From Sulfuriferula multivorans (GTDB lineage Bacteria > Pseudomonadota > Gammaproteobacteria > Burkholderiales > Sulfuriferulaceae): DNA of 53,428 nt. The notes beneath the pieces were generated by a model, which was not told the DNA's origin, did no database searches, and saw nothing but the letters and a program-made list of their open reading frames with translations. Shown piece after piece: positions 17,068 through 25,731 of the stretch. Location of the stretch: positions 1 to 53,428 of the forward strand of contig NZ_BGOW01000016.1 in assembly GCF_003851125.1 (NCBI RefSeq), in the 5' to 3' direction. Position 1 is the first letter of the stretch; the number at the start of each line of letters is the position of its first letter. The position numbers were made by a program, and so were the translations under genes.

Positions 17068-18692
17068 AAGCTGATTTCGGATCCCTGGCCGATCGCGCTT
17101 GCCACTTTAAGCTGTGCACCCAGCACCGCAGCGCGCTGACGCATCAAGTGAAAACCAAGGCTGTTCTTGGCGTGCGCCGCGGTTGGCTCAAATCCACTGC
17201 CATTGTCACGTACGGTGATTTGCAGCGCTTTCTGCGTACCAAGGATTTCAATTTGAATGTATGTGGCGCGGCCGTGACGTACGGCATTGTGTAATGATTC
17301 CTGAACGATTCGAAAAAGGTGGATGGCAGTGGTGGTGGATAAATCCGGCAAATCCGTTCCCGACGTTTGCACGCTGCAGGCGACACCATCACGTTCGTGG
17401 TTGGCTTTGGCCAGTTCTTCGATGGCGCAATAGAGCCCCAGTTTTTCCAGTGTGGCGGGATACAGCCCGCAGGCCAGGTTGTGCCCTTCCTTCTGCGCCT
17501 CGATGGCCACGAGGTGCAGGCGCTCTGCCTGCGGGGCCAGTTCCGGCAGGCGTTCCTGCAGCGCAAGCGCCAGGCCATGGCTCATCATGGAAATGCCGGT
17601 TAGATATTGCCCCAGGCCATCATGCAAGTCCTGACCGAAGCGCCGACGGCGCTGCTCACCCACTTCGACCAAATGACATTCCAGTTGCCGGCGCGCGGCT
17701 ATCTCCGCCTGTAGTTTGCGGTTTGCCTGCTGCAGGCGAGAGGTACGTTCCTCAATTTGCATTTCCAGGTGTTGGTGGGATTGGGCGAATGCCAGCCAGG
17801 CTTTCATCCGCTCTGTGCGTAGCGCCGCCAGTAACAGGGCAGCGACGGCTAGCAGAGTGGTGTACTCCCACCAGCGCAGCATGATCTGTAACGGCGAACC
17901 GGTAATGAAGAGACCGCTGCCATACCATGTGCCGGCTATGCCAAATAAGCCCACGCCGACGGTAAAGGCAGTCGCACCGTGGCGACCGAAACGCAGTGCC
18001 GCCCATACTGCAAAAGGGAGCAGGGTGAGCGCCGCCGGATAAGCGGCATCACCCAGTCGGCGCGGGTCGAAAAATACCTGTTGGCTTATCCACACGACAC
18101 AACCGAGCAATGCCAGCAGTTCCATCTGGTGCCGCCATGACGGCCATGGCGGCGCTCTCATCCAGACCAGAATTACAGGTGTGAATACGAGAATGCCAGC
18201 CATATCGCCCATCCACCAGATCAGCCCCGCATCGACATAATGTGTGCCGGGAACGCTAAATCCATAAACCAGGCTACCCAGCCCGGCTGCAAAGATGGAC
18301 CCCAGTACAGCGGCCAGCAGCAAGGCAAAAACATCTGCAGTACGCCCAAGGGTGGGGTCAAACTTGAAATAGTGGTGAAGCAAGTGCCATGCAATTATTG
18401 CCTCAAGGCTATTACCTGCCGCAATGATGGCCGCAGGCGCAGTGCCGATACCGATACTCAGATTTACCAGAAAAGCACCCAGTGCAATACCGGGCCACAT
18501 CCTGATGCCCGCCAACAAGAGCACGGCAAGGGCAAAACCGCTGGCTGGCCAGAGCAGGCTGACGATAGGCTTGAGGCTGGCATATTCCAGCCCCCATTTG
18601 CCCAGCAAAAAATAACCGCCAAGCACTCCTGATAACTGGAATAAATAAACCAGGTTGGTGTGTGAGAGGAGGGTGGCTGCGTGCTGCTTCAT
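17025..18692 (-). CDS. MASE1-domain sensor histidine kinase (NarX type)
   Basis: 555 residues. About residues 10-300 form a multi-helix MASE1 membrane sensor. A coiled-coil follows, then a HisKA_3 dimerisation segment with the phospho-histidine in FGQDLHDGLGQYL near residue 355. The HATPase has an N box (HNAVRHG) and a G1-like DNGSGFEP. The architecture is that of two-component kinases paired with NarL-type regulators, and the regulator gene overlaps its 3' end. The signal sensed by MASE1 is not known. Confidence 0.93.
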   Translation of the reverse strand: MKQHAATLLSHTNLVYLFQLSGVLGGYFLLGKWGLEYASLKPIVSLLWPASGFALAVLLLAGIRMWPGIALGAFLVNLSIGIGTAPAAIIAAGNSLEAIIAWHLLHHYFKFDPTLGRTADVFALLLAAVLGSIFAAGLGSLVYGFSVPGTHYVDAGLIWWMGDMAGILVFTPVILVWMRAPPWPSWRHQMELLALLGCVVWISQQVFFDPRRLGDAAYPAALTLLPFAVWAALRFGRHGATAFTVGVGLFGIAGTWYGSGLFITGSPLQIMLRWWEYTTLLAVAALLLAALRTERMKAWLAFAQSHQHLEMQIEERTSRLQQANRKLQAEIAARRQLECHLVEVGEQRRRRFGQDLHDGLGQYLTGISMMSHGLALALQERLPELAPQAERLHLVAIEAQKEGHNLACGLYPATLEKLGLYCAIEELAKANHERDGVACSVQTSGTDLPDLSTTTAIHLFRIVQESLHNAVRHGRATYIQIEILGTQKALQITVRDNGSGFEPTAAHAKNSLGFHLMRQRAAVLGAQLKVASAIGQGSEISLCLPLPILASESTN

Positions 18693-19090
18693 GGTCGCAA
18701 AAGTCGGTCAACCTGTAGATGATGACTAAAACGATGGATCTGTGCGCTGCTGCGGGGATTAGCCATTGGGTGTGAGTTGAACAAACTCCCGCATACTTGC
18801 GATGCGGGTTTGTCGCCTCATGCTCCCATGTGCCTGAATGTTGCGCTGATGTGTCGTGCTTCCCCTGGATTGCCGATGCCACCGCGTTTGTTTTTTTGCT
18901 GCGATTGATAAGGCATGTCGCATGCTTCGTTGGCAGCATACAGCAGCTATTGCGCGCGGGGCAAATTCGGCTGAGAGCTAGTAGCCCGGTGTATTTGGAG
19001 CGAGTCGGCCGTGAACAGAGCGCGCTGAACAGCCACGTGTGTGAACCCGGTGTGTGAAAACGCGCATGATTGAGATGTTGTATCGGCCGG
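18693..19090. other. Intergenic region with one strong hairpin
   Basis: No open frame here looks like a real gene on either strand; a long minus-strand frame across it reads as shadow sequence. Apart from the hairpin listed at 18781-18813 I see no recognisable element. Confidence 0.5.
18781..18813. repeat. Strong hairpin, terminator-like
   Basis: ACAAA-CT-CCCGCAT (18781-18794) pairs with ATGCGGG-TTTGT (18802-18813) around a 7-nt loop. There is no long T-run on either side, so it may be an mRNA-end stabiliser or a small palindromic element rather than an intrinsic terminator. Confidence 0.55.
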
Positions 19091-20149
19091 TTAGGCGCGC
19101 TGGTATTGTACCGGCCAGTCCAGCTTGACCCGCAGGGCTGCGGCTGCATGCAGCGGCCAGTAGGGGTCGCGCAACAGCTCGCGCGCGAGCAGGACCACAT
19201 CCGCAAGCCCCGTGGCGACGATCTGTTCCGCCTGAGCAGGCGCAGTAATCATTCCCACGGCGCCGACGGCAATGTCGGCCTGATTGCGGATTGCGGTAGC
19301 CAACGGCGTTTGAAAACCGAAAGCGACGGGGATTTTGGCATCAGGTACCAGACCACCGCTGGAGCAGTCGATCAGATCAATGCCGGTCGCTTTGAGCCAC
19401 TGTGCGAGCTGAACGGACTGCGCCAGATCCCAGCCGCCTTCTACCCAGTCGGTGGCCGAGATGCGCACAAAGAGAGGTAAATGTTGCGGCCATGCCGCGC
19501 GTACCGCACGGGCTACTTGGAGTGGAAAGCGGGCGCGATTTTCCAGCGAACCGCCGTACTCATCGTTACGCTGGTTGCTGAGCGGAGACAGAAATTCGTG
19601 CAGCAAATAGCCGTGCGCAAAATGCAACTCGACGACTTCGAAGCCGGCCTCCAGACTGCGCCTGGCGGCCTCCACAAACTGCGCGCAAATGACATCGAGT
19701 TGTGCCGGACTCAACTCGACAGGCGTGGGCGAGGCAGGTGAAAACGCCACAGCGCTGGGGGCCACCACCGGCCATGCGCCGGTATCTGCAGTCAATGCGC
19801 TGCCACCGCGCCATGGCACGTCGGTAGACGCCTTGCGCCCGGCGTGGGCAAGCTGGATCGCCGGCACCGCGCCGTGTTCCTTGATGAATTGGGCGATGGG
19901 AGCCAGCGCCCGCGTATGTTGCTCCGACCACAGCCCCATGTCTCCAGGAGAAATCCGGCCTTCCGGCGTGACCGCAGTCGCCTCGACCATCACCAGTCCC
20001 GCGCCACCCACCGCACGCGAACCCAGATGCACCAGATGCCAGTTGTTGGCAAGGCCATCAGTGGCCGAATACTGACACATGGGCGAGACGAAAATCCGGT
20101 TTTTAAATTCCAGATTGCGCAGCTTGAATGGGGAAAAGAGGGTACTCAT
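19091..20149 (-). CDS. OYE-family NADH:flavin oxidoreductase (YqjM type)
   Basis: 352-residue FMN TIM-barrel of the old yellow enzyme family, reducing activated C=C bonds with NAD(P)H. The N-terminal FVSPMCQYSA carries the Cys seen in the thermophilic-like YqjM/XenA subgroup. VELHFAHGYLLHEFLSP and NDEYGGSLENRARF are family hallmarks, and LIDCSSGG and GAVGMI line the FMN site. The physiological substrate cannot be told. It is transcribed alone, with a palindromic element at 20302-20332 between it and the helicase gene. Confidence 0.93.
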   Translation of the reverse strand: MSTLFSPFKLRNLEFKNRIFVSPMCQYSATDGLANNWHLVHLGSRAVGGAGLVMVEATAVTPEGRISPGDMGLWSEQHTRALAPIAQFIKEHGAVPAIQLAHAGRKASTDVPWRGGSALTADTGAWPVVAPSAVAFSPASPTPVELSPAQLDVICAQFVEAARRSLEAGFEVVELHFAHGYLLHEFLSPLSNQRNDEYGGSLENRARFPLQVARAVRAAWPQHLPLFVRISATDWVEGGWDLAQSVQLAQWLKATGIDLIDCSSGGLVPDAKIPVAFGFQTPLATAIRNQADIAVGAVGMITAPAQAEQIVATGLADVVLLARELLRDPYWPLHAAAALRVKLDWPVQYQRA

Positions 20150-20301
20150 TCAGGATACCTATGATTTCTACAAAGAGGTGAATGACTAGTTCGTCAGTCT
20201 ACAAGTAGCAGACCATCTTCCAGTCGGGCGGTTCACAATGATCCATGATGCTTCAATATGCGGGGTAATATCGAGTACGACCCCGTTAATTGCGTTTTCA
20301 T

Positions 20302-20332
20302 ACGGCGGATTACGACTGCGTCTAATCCGTCG
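20302..20332. repeat. REP-like palindrome
   Basis: ACGGCGGATTA (20302-20312) and TAATCCGTCGT (20322-20332) form a stem with 10 of 11 pairs. The GGCGGATTA core is typical of short palindromic intergenic repeats in proteobacteria. It lies just after the 3' end of the helicase gene. Confidence 0.6.
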
Positions 20333-20350
20333 TGCGAGCTACGCGGGCTA

Positions 20351-23300
20351 CTAATTCTTTGGCTGCCAAGTAATCCCTAAACTCTCTAAACGTTTCACGC
20401 GCTCTGCGGTCAACGTCTTATCCCTCCACTTCTTGCGTTGATCACTGACCCATTTGCCAAGCGATGGATTCTCCTTCCACTTCTGAGGGACATCGCAACT
20501 ACCGTATTTGTTCTTGTACTCCTCAAGTGCTCTAAACGAGCTTTCCCACCTGTCATCAAAAGGAATCCAGGCAAATCCGATTGCATCCAACCGCGCAATA
20601 CGGTCATCTGTGATTTGTCCGCTTTTCTTGGCCTTTCGCTGAGTAGTGATCCACCGAGCAAATTTTTGGTTCTCATGCGTCACAGGTACATTGCAATCGC
20701 CATGTTGCAATTTGTATTCAGTCAGCATGGTGAGCATCTCGTCCCAGTCGTCTTCACGGGTGTGCCAGACAAATCCAAGCACATCCAACTCAGCGAGCCG
20801 TTCCGGAGGCAATCCCCTTCGCTTCCATTTTTTTCGTAGTTCCGTCAACCATTGCGCCAGTTTCAGGTTATCCCGTTCTCTGACATCGCAGTGCCCGTAT
20901 CTATTTTTGAACTCGACAAGTTCTGCATAGCGGATATTCCAGGATTCCTCCAAAGGTACCCAGACAAACCCAAGAGTGTTCAGCATTGCAACCTGATCCC
21001 CAGGCACCTTTCCTTTTTTGTAGTCTTCTCTGAGTTTGTTGACCCAACGGCGAAGCTGCGGTCGCTTAGGATATTTCTCAGGGACGTTCAGATGATTCTC
21101 TTGCCCGAAAAGCTCGGCTAGTGCAGAAAAGTTCTTTTCCCAATCAGATTGATTTGGATTCCAGTCAAATCCAATTTCGCTAAGCCTTGAAGTTCGTTCA
21201 GAATCAATGCGACCTTTCTTCTTGTCTTGACGCTGCGTCCCTACCCACAAAGACAGCTCTATGTTTTCCACCCATCCGAATGGGACTCTGCAATCGCCAA
21301 GCTTATTCTTGTATTCGGTTAACTCGGAGAATCTTTTTTCCCAGCCGTCATCAAACGCGTCCCAAACAAATCCGATCTCGTCCAGCCTTGCCTTTCGTGA
21401 TTGATCCAGCATCCCTGTAGATAACAACGAGCGTTGATTGGAAACCCACCCACCTAGACGATATCCATCTGCCGTTTTGTAATTGCTACGAACCTTTGCA
21501 TGCCTCTCCCGCTCCACAAACGCCTCTAACAACCCAAACCAGAAGCTCCAAGACGCTGTGACTTGCTCAACCAGATAGGTGCGCAGTGCGCTACTGAAAT
21601 TCGCACCTACCGTGGCAGGCAGATCAATAGTGATTTTGCGCAGGCCGTTGGCACTGATGCCTGTGCCGGGTTTCCTGCCTAGTTCAGTTCTGACCTGATC
21701 CAGTTCGCAAGCCAGCACATCGTCGTGCGCTTTCAACGCATTCAGCACATCCCAGATAGGTTTGAAATGGCTGGCCTCTATCGTGTCTTCAGCATTTTCC
21801 CCGGTAGCGATAAACACCGGCAATACGATGGTGCCGATCTTCTTGTCTGGGCTCAGGCGAATGGCGCGACCCACGGCCTGGATGATGTCCACCTGGCTGC
21901 TGCGCGGGTCGATGAACGCCACGCCATCGAGGGAGGGCACGTCCACGCCTTCGGACAGGCAGCGCGCATTGCTCAGTACGCCGCGTTCGTCTGCGCTCAG
22001 GGCTTTGAGTTGGTCGAGTTTGATCTTGCGTTTGTTGGCGGGCATGTTGCCGGAGACGAAATCGGTGCGCAGGGTTCCGCTGGGGCGATGTTCGTCGCTG
22101 ATCCATGCCATCGTATTTTGTATGTCGGTGGTGAACGCCTCTGCGCGGTTGACGCGGCTGTGGAAGCTGATGATGCGCTTGAGGTCGTAGTCCTTGATGG
22201 CTTTGAGCAGGCCGATCTGGGCGGCGAGCGATTCGCTGTCGGTCTCGATGCCGGTGCCGGTAGTAACGAGTTCGCGGTTGGCGATCCACTGCGCGATGGT
22301 GGGGTCGTCCACGCCGATGATGACGACGCGGTAATCGGTGAGCAGTTTGCGTTCGATGGCTTTGCCAAACGGCAGCGCATACAGCACCTCGCCAAACAGG
22401 GTGGCGTTGTCCATGCCGACGACTTCAACGCCGCGATCTTCGGCGGCTTTATGGACGGTGCTGGAGTAGGTGCGCGGGGTGGCAGTGGCGAATAGCCGCT
22501 TGGTGCTGCGTATCTGCGCGTTGTCGAGAATGGCGGTGAAGTCGCTGCCGACCTTGCCCGCGCAACGGTGGGCTTCGTCGGCAACGGCCAGATCGAATGC
22601 GGGGATGGTTGCGTCGGCTTGCGCGGCGGCGATGACGGAGGAGGATTGGTAGGTGGAGAAAACCACCCGATTGCCTGCGCCGCTGAGGAATCGTTTTACT
22701 TCGTCGGCATCCGAGGTGACGGGGAAGGCGAGGTCGGCAACGCTGTGGATGGCTTCGTCGTTGCCCTTGGTGCCGACGGTTTGATCCGAGCAGACGCATA
22801 GCACTTCAAACGGGGTGGCGGCGGCAAATGTCCATTCGCGCAGAAGCTGGGACAATAATCCCAAGGACGGAACCAGCACAAGGGTGCGTTGTGCGTTTAG
22901 CGCTTCTTTGATCCACAGCGTGACGTAAGTCTTGCCCGTGCCACAGGCCATGATGAGCTGGCCACGGTCGGCGGTTTGCAGCCCTTGCATAACAGCGATT
23001 CTGGCTTCGTTCTGGTGGTCGCGGGGCGTGGGACGGGCTTTGCGTTTGGCTTGCGGGAGTGCGGCAAAGTTGGCGGGATAGTCCAGCGCGGCACGTTCAA
23101 AGTCAGACAGGAGAAACCGAATAACGGGTTTTTCTTGCGCTTCGCAGACTTGCTTTGCGTTGCCGCCAATAAAGTCTGTCGTGGCAATCAGCAGACGGTG
23201 ATGGATACCTTTGCGATTGGATTCACTAAGGAATTTGTCCACATCGTGTTTGGTGATGTGATAGTCGGGCGAATAGCACTTGGCTTGCACCGCCCAGTAC

Positions 23301-23509
23301 TCGCCATTCTTGTGGCGGAACACCAGATCAACGCCACAGTCCGCGCCCCAGCGCTCCGGCCACTCCTCCCACAGCCACACCTGGTCAACCTGGGTGGCCC
23401 ATTCTGGATCGGCCCTGAGGAACCATTTGACGAAGTGCTCGAACTGCTTGCCCCGCTTCATCGGGTCGGCATCGAGGCTTAGATAGAAATCGGAAAATTG
23501 ACCAGCCAT
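20351..23509 (-). CDS. Mrr-like nuclease / DEAH helicase with six HA repeats
   Basis: 1052 residues. The N-terminal 130 residues look like an Mrr-type restriction domain, with D61 in GADCGVDLVF and Q75-x-K77 in WAVQAKCY forming the D-QxK catalytic pattern. A superfamily 2 helicase core follows: Walker A ACGTGKT at about 188-194, DEAH at 311-314, ATATPR at 341-346, and motif VI QAVGRAIR. From about residue 655 there are six tandem helicase-associated (HA) repeats of about 66 residues, each with W near its start, a WV--QR centre and an LGF-W end. No methyltransferase is adjacent. The ATG at 23509 was chosen over a TTG one codon upstream. A nucleic-acid restriction or phage-defence role is inference. 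Confidence 0.85.
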   Translation of the reverse strand: MAGQFSDFYLSLDADPMKRGKQFEHFVKWFLRADPEWATQVDQVWLWEEWPERWGADCGVDLVFRHKNGEYWAVQAKCYSPDYHITKHDVDKFLSESNRKGIHHRLLIATTDFIGGNAKQVCEAQEKPVIRFLLSDFERAALDYPANFAALPQAKRKARPTPRDHQNEARIAVMQGLQTADRGQLIMACGTGKTYVTLWIKEALNAQRTLVLVPSLGLLSQLLREWTFAAATPFEVLCVCSDQTVGTKGNDEAIHSVADLAFPVTSDADEVKRFLSGAGNRVVFSTYQSSSVIAAAQADATIPAFDLAVADEAHRCAGKVGSDFTAILDNAQIRSTKRLFATATPRTYSSTVHKAAEDRGVEVVGMDNATLFGEVLYALPFGKAIERKLLTDYRVVIIGVDDPTIAQWIANRELVTTGTGIETDSESLAAQIGLLKAIKDYDLKRIISFHSRVNRAEAFTTDIQNTMAWISDEHRPSGTLRTDFVSGNMPANKRKIKLDQLKALSADERGVLSNARCLSEGVDVPSLDGVAFIDPRSSQVDIIQAVGRAIRLSPDKKIGTIVLPVFIATGENAEDTIEASHFKPIWDVLNALKAHDDVLACELDQVRTELGRKPGTGISANGLRKITIDLPATVGANFSSALRTYLVEQVTASWSFWFGLLEAFVERERHAKVRSNYKTADGYRLGGWVSNQRSLLSTGMLDQSRKARLDEIGFVWDAFDDGWEKRFSELTEYKNKLGDCRVPFGWVENIELSLWVGTQRQDKKKGRIDSERTSRLSEIGFDWNPNQSDWEKNFSALAELFGQENHLNVPEKYPKRPQLRRWVNKLREDYKKGKVPGDQVAMLNTLGFVWVPLEESWNIRYAELVEFKNRYGHCDVRERDNLKLAQWLTELRKKWKRRGLPPERLAELDVLGFVWHTREDDWDEMLTMLTEYKLQHGDCNVPVTHENQKFARWITTQRKAKKSGQITDDRIARLDAIGFAWIPFDDRWESSFRALEEYKNKYGSCDVPQKWKENPSLGKWVSDQRKKWRDKTLTAERVKRLESLGITWQPKN

Positions 23510-23564
23510 CAAACAGTTTCAAGCCATAATATTTGACGAAAAACCAAAAAATTGGATAGGCGAT

Positions 23565-23774
23565 TCAAGGCTGAAGTGCAACGACGTCATTCTGTGTTTC
23601 ATCCAGCTTGTCCACCATGATCACACCTGCCTTGGTGGCGAAGAGTAAGGCATTGGCAGTGAACAGTTTACCGGGTCGAACATGGCTCAGGCGGTGCAAT
23701 CCACCGGATACAAAGTCGCCATCAGTCAGCAAGACGGTGTGCGTGTCGGCGTTGCGACTGATGATTACGCAGTA
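23565..23774 (-). pseudogene. Remnant resembling a PemK/MazF toxin C-terminus
   Basis: About 69 residues are open from the end of the small upstream gene to the stop at 23565. The segments LLTDGDFVSGGLHRLSHVRP and GKLFTA match the way the second half of PemK/MazF-type toxins reads (DF--GGL--S-VRP-KLFTA, then a G-L--KLDE tail). The first half, with the RNA-binding loop, is missing, and no antitoxin is visible. The family call rests on pattern recognition. A very short intact protein of other function is the alternative. Confidence 0.4.
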
Positions 23775-23775
23775 C

Positions 23776-23937
23776 TTATTTGGTATTTTCCGAGCCGCTA
23801 TCAGCGGGCGTATCCGCTGTGTCGTCTGCCGCCGGTTCTTCATTTTTCTGCGCTTTTTCCTTCAGCTTGTCTTCTTTCTTCTTTTTCTTGGCGAGCTCTT
23901 TTTGACGTTTCTCGTATTGATAGTTGGGTTTGGCCAA
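23776..23937 (-). CDS. Small Lys-rich conserved protein
   Basis: 53 residues starting MAKPNYQYEKRQKELAKKKK, with a highly charged coiled-coil-like first half and an acidic disordered end. Small proteins with this start are common in betaproteobacteria; function unknown. I chose the TTG at 23937, preceded by AGGAA with good spacing. The longer frame upstream is Cys-rich and unconvincing. It lies 38 bp after the DUF4936 gene. A basic, nucleic-acid- or ribosome-associated role would fit the composition but is not shown. Confidence 0.7.
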   Translation of the reverse strand: MAKPNYQYEKRQKELAKKKKKEDKLKEKAQKNEEPAADDTADTPADSGSENTK

Positions 23938-23975
23938 TTTGATTTCCTGTCTGTCAGTGGTTGAAAAAATGCGTC

Positions 23976-24290
23976 TTAGCTTGTCTTGCAGGGTGGTATG
24001 GATGATGCCGCAACATCTCCGACAAAGCACTCGATCACGCGCCGTCCATCGCCGGTTAAAAACATGTCCACATCGAACTCGGACACGGCACGGGCGAGTT
24101 GGTGCTCAAAGTTGTTACTATCCGCCACATTTTCGTAGATTTCCATCCAGGTGGATGAATCGTCGCGGCGTTTCAGCAGGCGTCCGCTGATATTGCTGCG
24201 ACAAGCCAAGCGCGCCTGCATGGCGCGTATCCGGGTTTCGGTTTCGGCGTCGTCGTCTTTCACCCGGTAGTAAATGTAATAGTGGTTCAC
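23976..24290 (-). CDS. DUF4936 family protein
   Basis: 104 residues beginning HYYIYYRVKDDD after a GTG start that overlaps the ygfZ stop as GTGA. The family is small, ferredoxin-like and mostly betaproteobacterial, found next to the folate-binding YgfZ gene; function unknown. RLLKRRDDSSTWMEIYENV is the recognisable core. Translational coupling to ygfZ suggests a linked role. Confidence 0.8.
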   Translation of the reverse strand: MNHYYIYYRVKDDDAETETRIRAMQARLACRSNISGRLLKRRDDSSTWMEIYENVADSNNFEHQLARAVSEFDVDMFLTGDGRRVIECFVGDVAASSIPPCKTS

Positions 24291-25237
24291 GCCAATGGGT
24301 AGGGCAGGGGTTCGATCGCCAAGAGCGCGCCATCGAGCGACTTGAGGTGGATGGGATGGGCGTCGGCGCTGCTGATCTGGATTACCGCCAGTGCGTCCCA
24401 GCCGCCGTTGGGGGCGGGTTGGGCGTTGACGATCATGCCGCTGGCCTGGCCTTCCATGTCGGCGCTGTAGAGTTCGTCGCCGGGCGCGGCGGGGCTGTCG
24501 CCGTGCACCAGGTACATGCGGCGCTTGAGCTTGCCCAGGTATTGGGTGCGGGCGACGATTTCCTGGCCGGTATAGCAACCTTTTTGAAAATTGACGCTGT
24601 TGGTGAGGTCGAAGTTGACCATCTGCGGGACGAACTGCTCCTGCGTGGCGGGCAGGATGGTGGGAATGCCGGCGCGGATTTCCAGCCACTGCCAGATTGG
24701 ATAATCGATCTGGCTGGCGTCGCGGCCCAAGGTCTCATTGAGCGCGGCGGCGGATTCGGGTGTGGTGATGATCTGGTAGCGCTCGGCAGCCAGGCGGATC
24801 ACGCTGCCCGCCGGAGTGTGCACCACGCCCATATCAGTGGGCGGTAACACACCCAGTATCGCTTCGATCAGTTGGGTGGCATGCTTGCCCGCTACGCCGA
24901 TGCGGACTATCTCGGCGCGCGCATCGCGGGCTTTGACTTTGGAGCGCAGGATGAACATGGACAGGCGCTTCTGGATGGCCTCCTGCAAGTCGCCGGCGAG
25001 CTGCATGTAAGTCGCGCCGTCCTGGCTCCAGAGCAGAAAACTGGCCAGCAGCCGACCCTTGGGCGAGCAAAAACCGCTGTACTGCGCTGCGCCAGTGGCA
25101 AGCTTGCGCACATCGTTTGTGAGCTGGCCTTGCAGGTAGGTGGCGGTGTCCTCGCCGCTGAAGGCAATCAACCCCAGCGGTGCGAGGTCGGCGAATACTG
25201 CGCCGGTTTGCAGGGTATCAAGGATGTTCTGGGTCAT
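24287..25237 (-). CDS. ygfZ: Folate-binding protein YgfZ
   Basis: 316 residues, related to the aminomethyltransferase GcvT. YgfZ supports Fe-S enzyme function, including MiaB-dependent tRNA modification, through tetrahydrofolate. The signature KGCYTGQEIVAR with its conserved Cys is present near residue 215. It overlaps the DUF4936 gene by 4 bp and is divergent from the ygfX-like gene, with 50 bp between the two starts. Confidence 0.93.
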   Translation of the reverse strand: MTQNILDTLQTGAVFADLAPLGLIAFSGEDTATYLQGQLTNDVRKLATGAAQYSGFCSPKGRLLASFLLWSQDGATYMQLAGDLQEAIQKRLSMFILRSKVKARDARAEIVRIGVAGKHATQLIEAILGVLPPTDMGVVHTPAGSVIRLAAERYQIITTPESAAALNETLGRDASQIDYPIWQWLEIRAGIPTILPATQEQFVPQMVNFDLTNSVNFQKGCYTGQEIVARTQYLGKLKRRMYLVHGDSPAAPGDELYSADMEGQASGMIVNAQPAPNGGWDALAVIQISSADAHPIHLKSLDGALLAIEPLPYPLA

Positions 25238-25287
25238 GGTGTGGAATGAAATGGGAATCCGAATGCGCTTATTCTACAATCATCGCC

Positions 25288-25731
25288 ATGAACTTGCCGC
25301 CTTTACGCATCAATGTGTATTTATCGCGCCGCTTGATGGGCATGCTGATCGTCATGCATGGTGTTGCAGTCTGGGCTGTATGGTGGGCGTTTCCGGAAGG
25401 GTGGATGCGTGTATCAGGCAGTCTGGTGCTGCTGGCAAGTCTCGCTTACAACTTGATGCAGCATTCGCGCAGGCGTTTTACCGGGCTGGAACTGGATGCC
25501 GACGGCACGTTTCGCCTGCGGCGCGATGACACCTGGCAGACAGCTCGTTTGCTGGATGCCTTTGTGACCCCCGCGCTGACGGTATTGCGTTTGCGGCTGG
25601 AGGATGGCAAAACGGTGGCATTGACGCTGCTGCCGGATAGCCTGGCAGGCAACGATTTCCGTCGCCTGCGCGTCAGTCTAAAGTGGGGAGGTCGCACGCC
25701 CCCGGACACACCCGGCCCGGTCGCGGATTGA
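25288..25731 (+). CDS. YgfX-like membrane protein
   Basis: 147 residues. Two adjacent transmembrane helices at about 18-55 (MLIVMHGVAVWAVWWAF, then SGSLVLLASLAYNLM) are followed by a cytoplasmic beta-rich domain with FRLRRDDTWQTARLL. This is the YgfX (CptA) layout, reported in E. coli as a toxin-like partner of SdhE. I see no sdhE in the window. The ATG at 25288 gives the natural N-terminus. The last 59 bp overlap the 3' end of nadB, which runs in the opposite direction. Confidence 0.7.
   Translation: MNLPPLRINVYLSRRLMGMLIVMHGVAVWAVWWAFPEGWMRVSGSLVLLASLAYNLMQHSRRRFTGLELDADGTFRLRRDDTWQTARLLDAFVTPALTVLRLRLEDGKTVALTLLPDSLAGNDFRRLRVSLKWGGRTPPDTPGPVAD

Noticed and set aside
18412-19206. 264-residue minus-strand reading frame
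   Set aside because: It overlaps the MASE1 kinase gene out of frame, is rich in Cys, Arg, Ser and His, and shows no family-like segment; it is a shadow frame.
23682-23942. 86-residue plus-strand frame near the helicase
   Set aside because: The minus strand there carries the better-supported Lys-rich gene with an SD and the toxin-like remnant; the plus frame is Trp/Arg/Pro-rich shadow.
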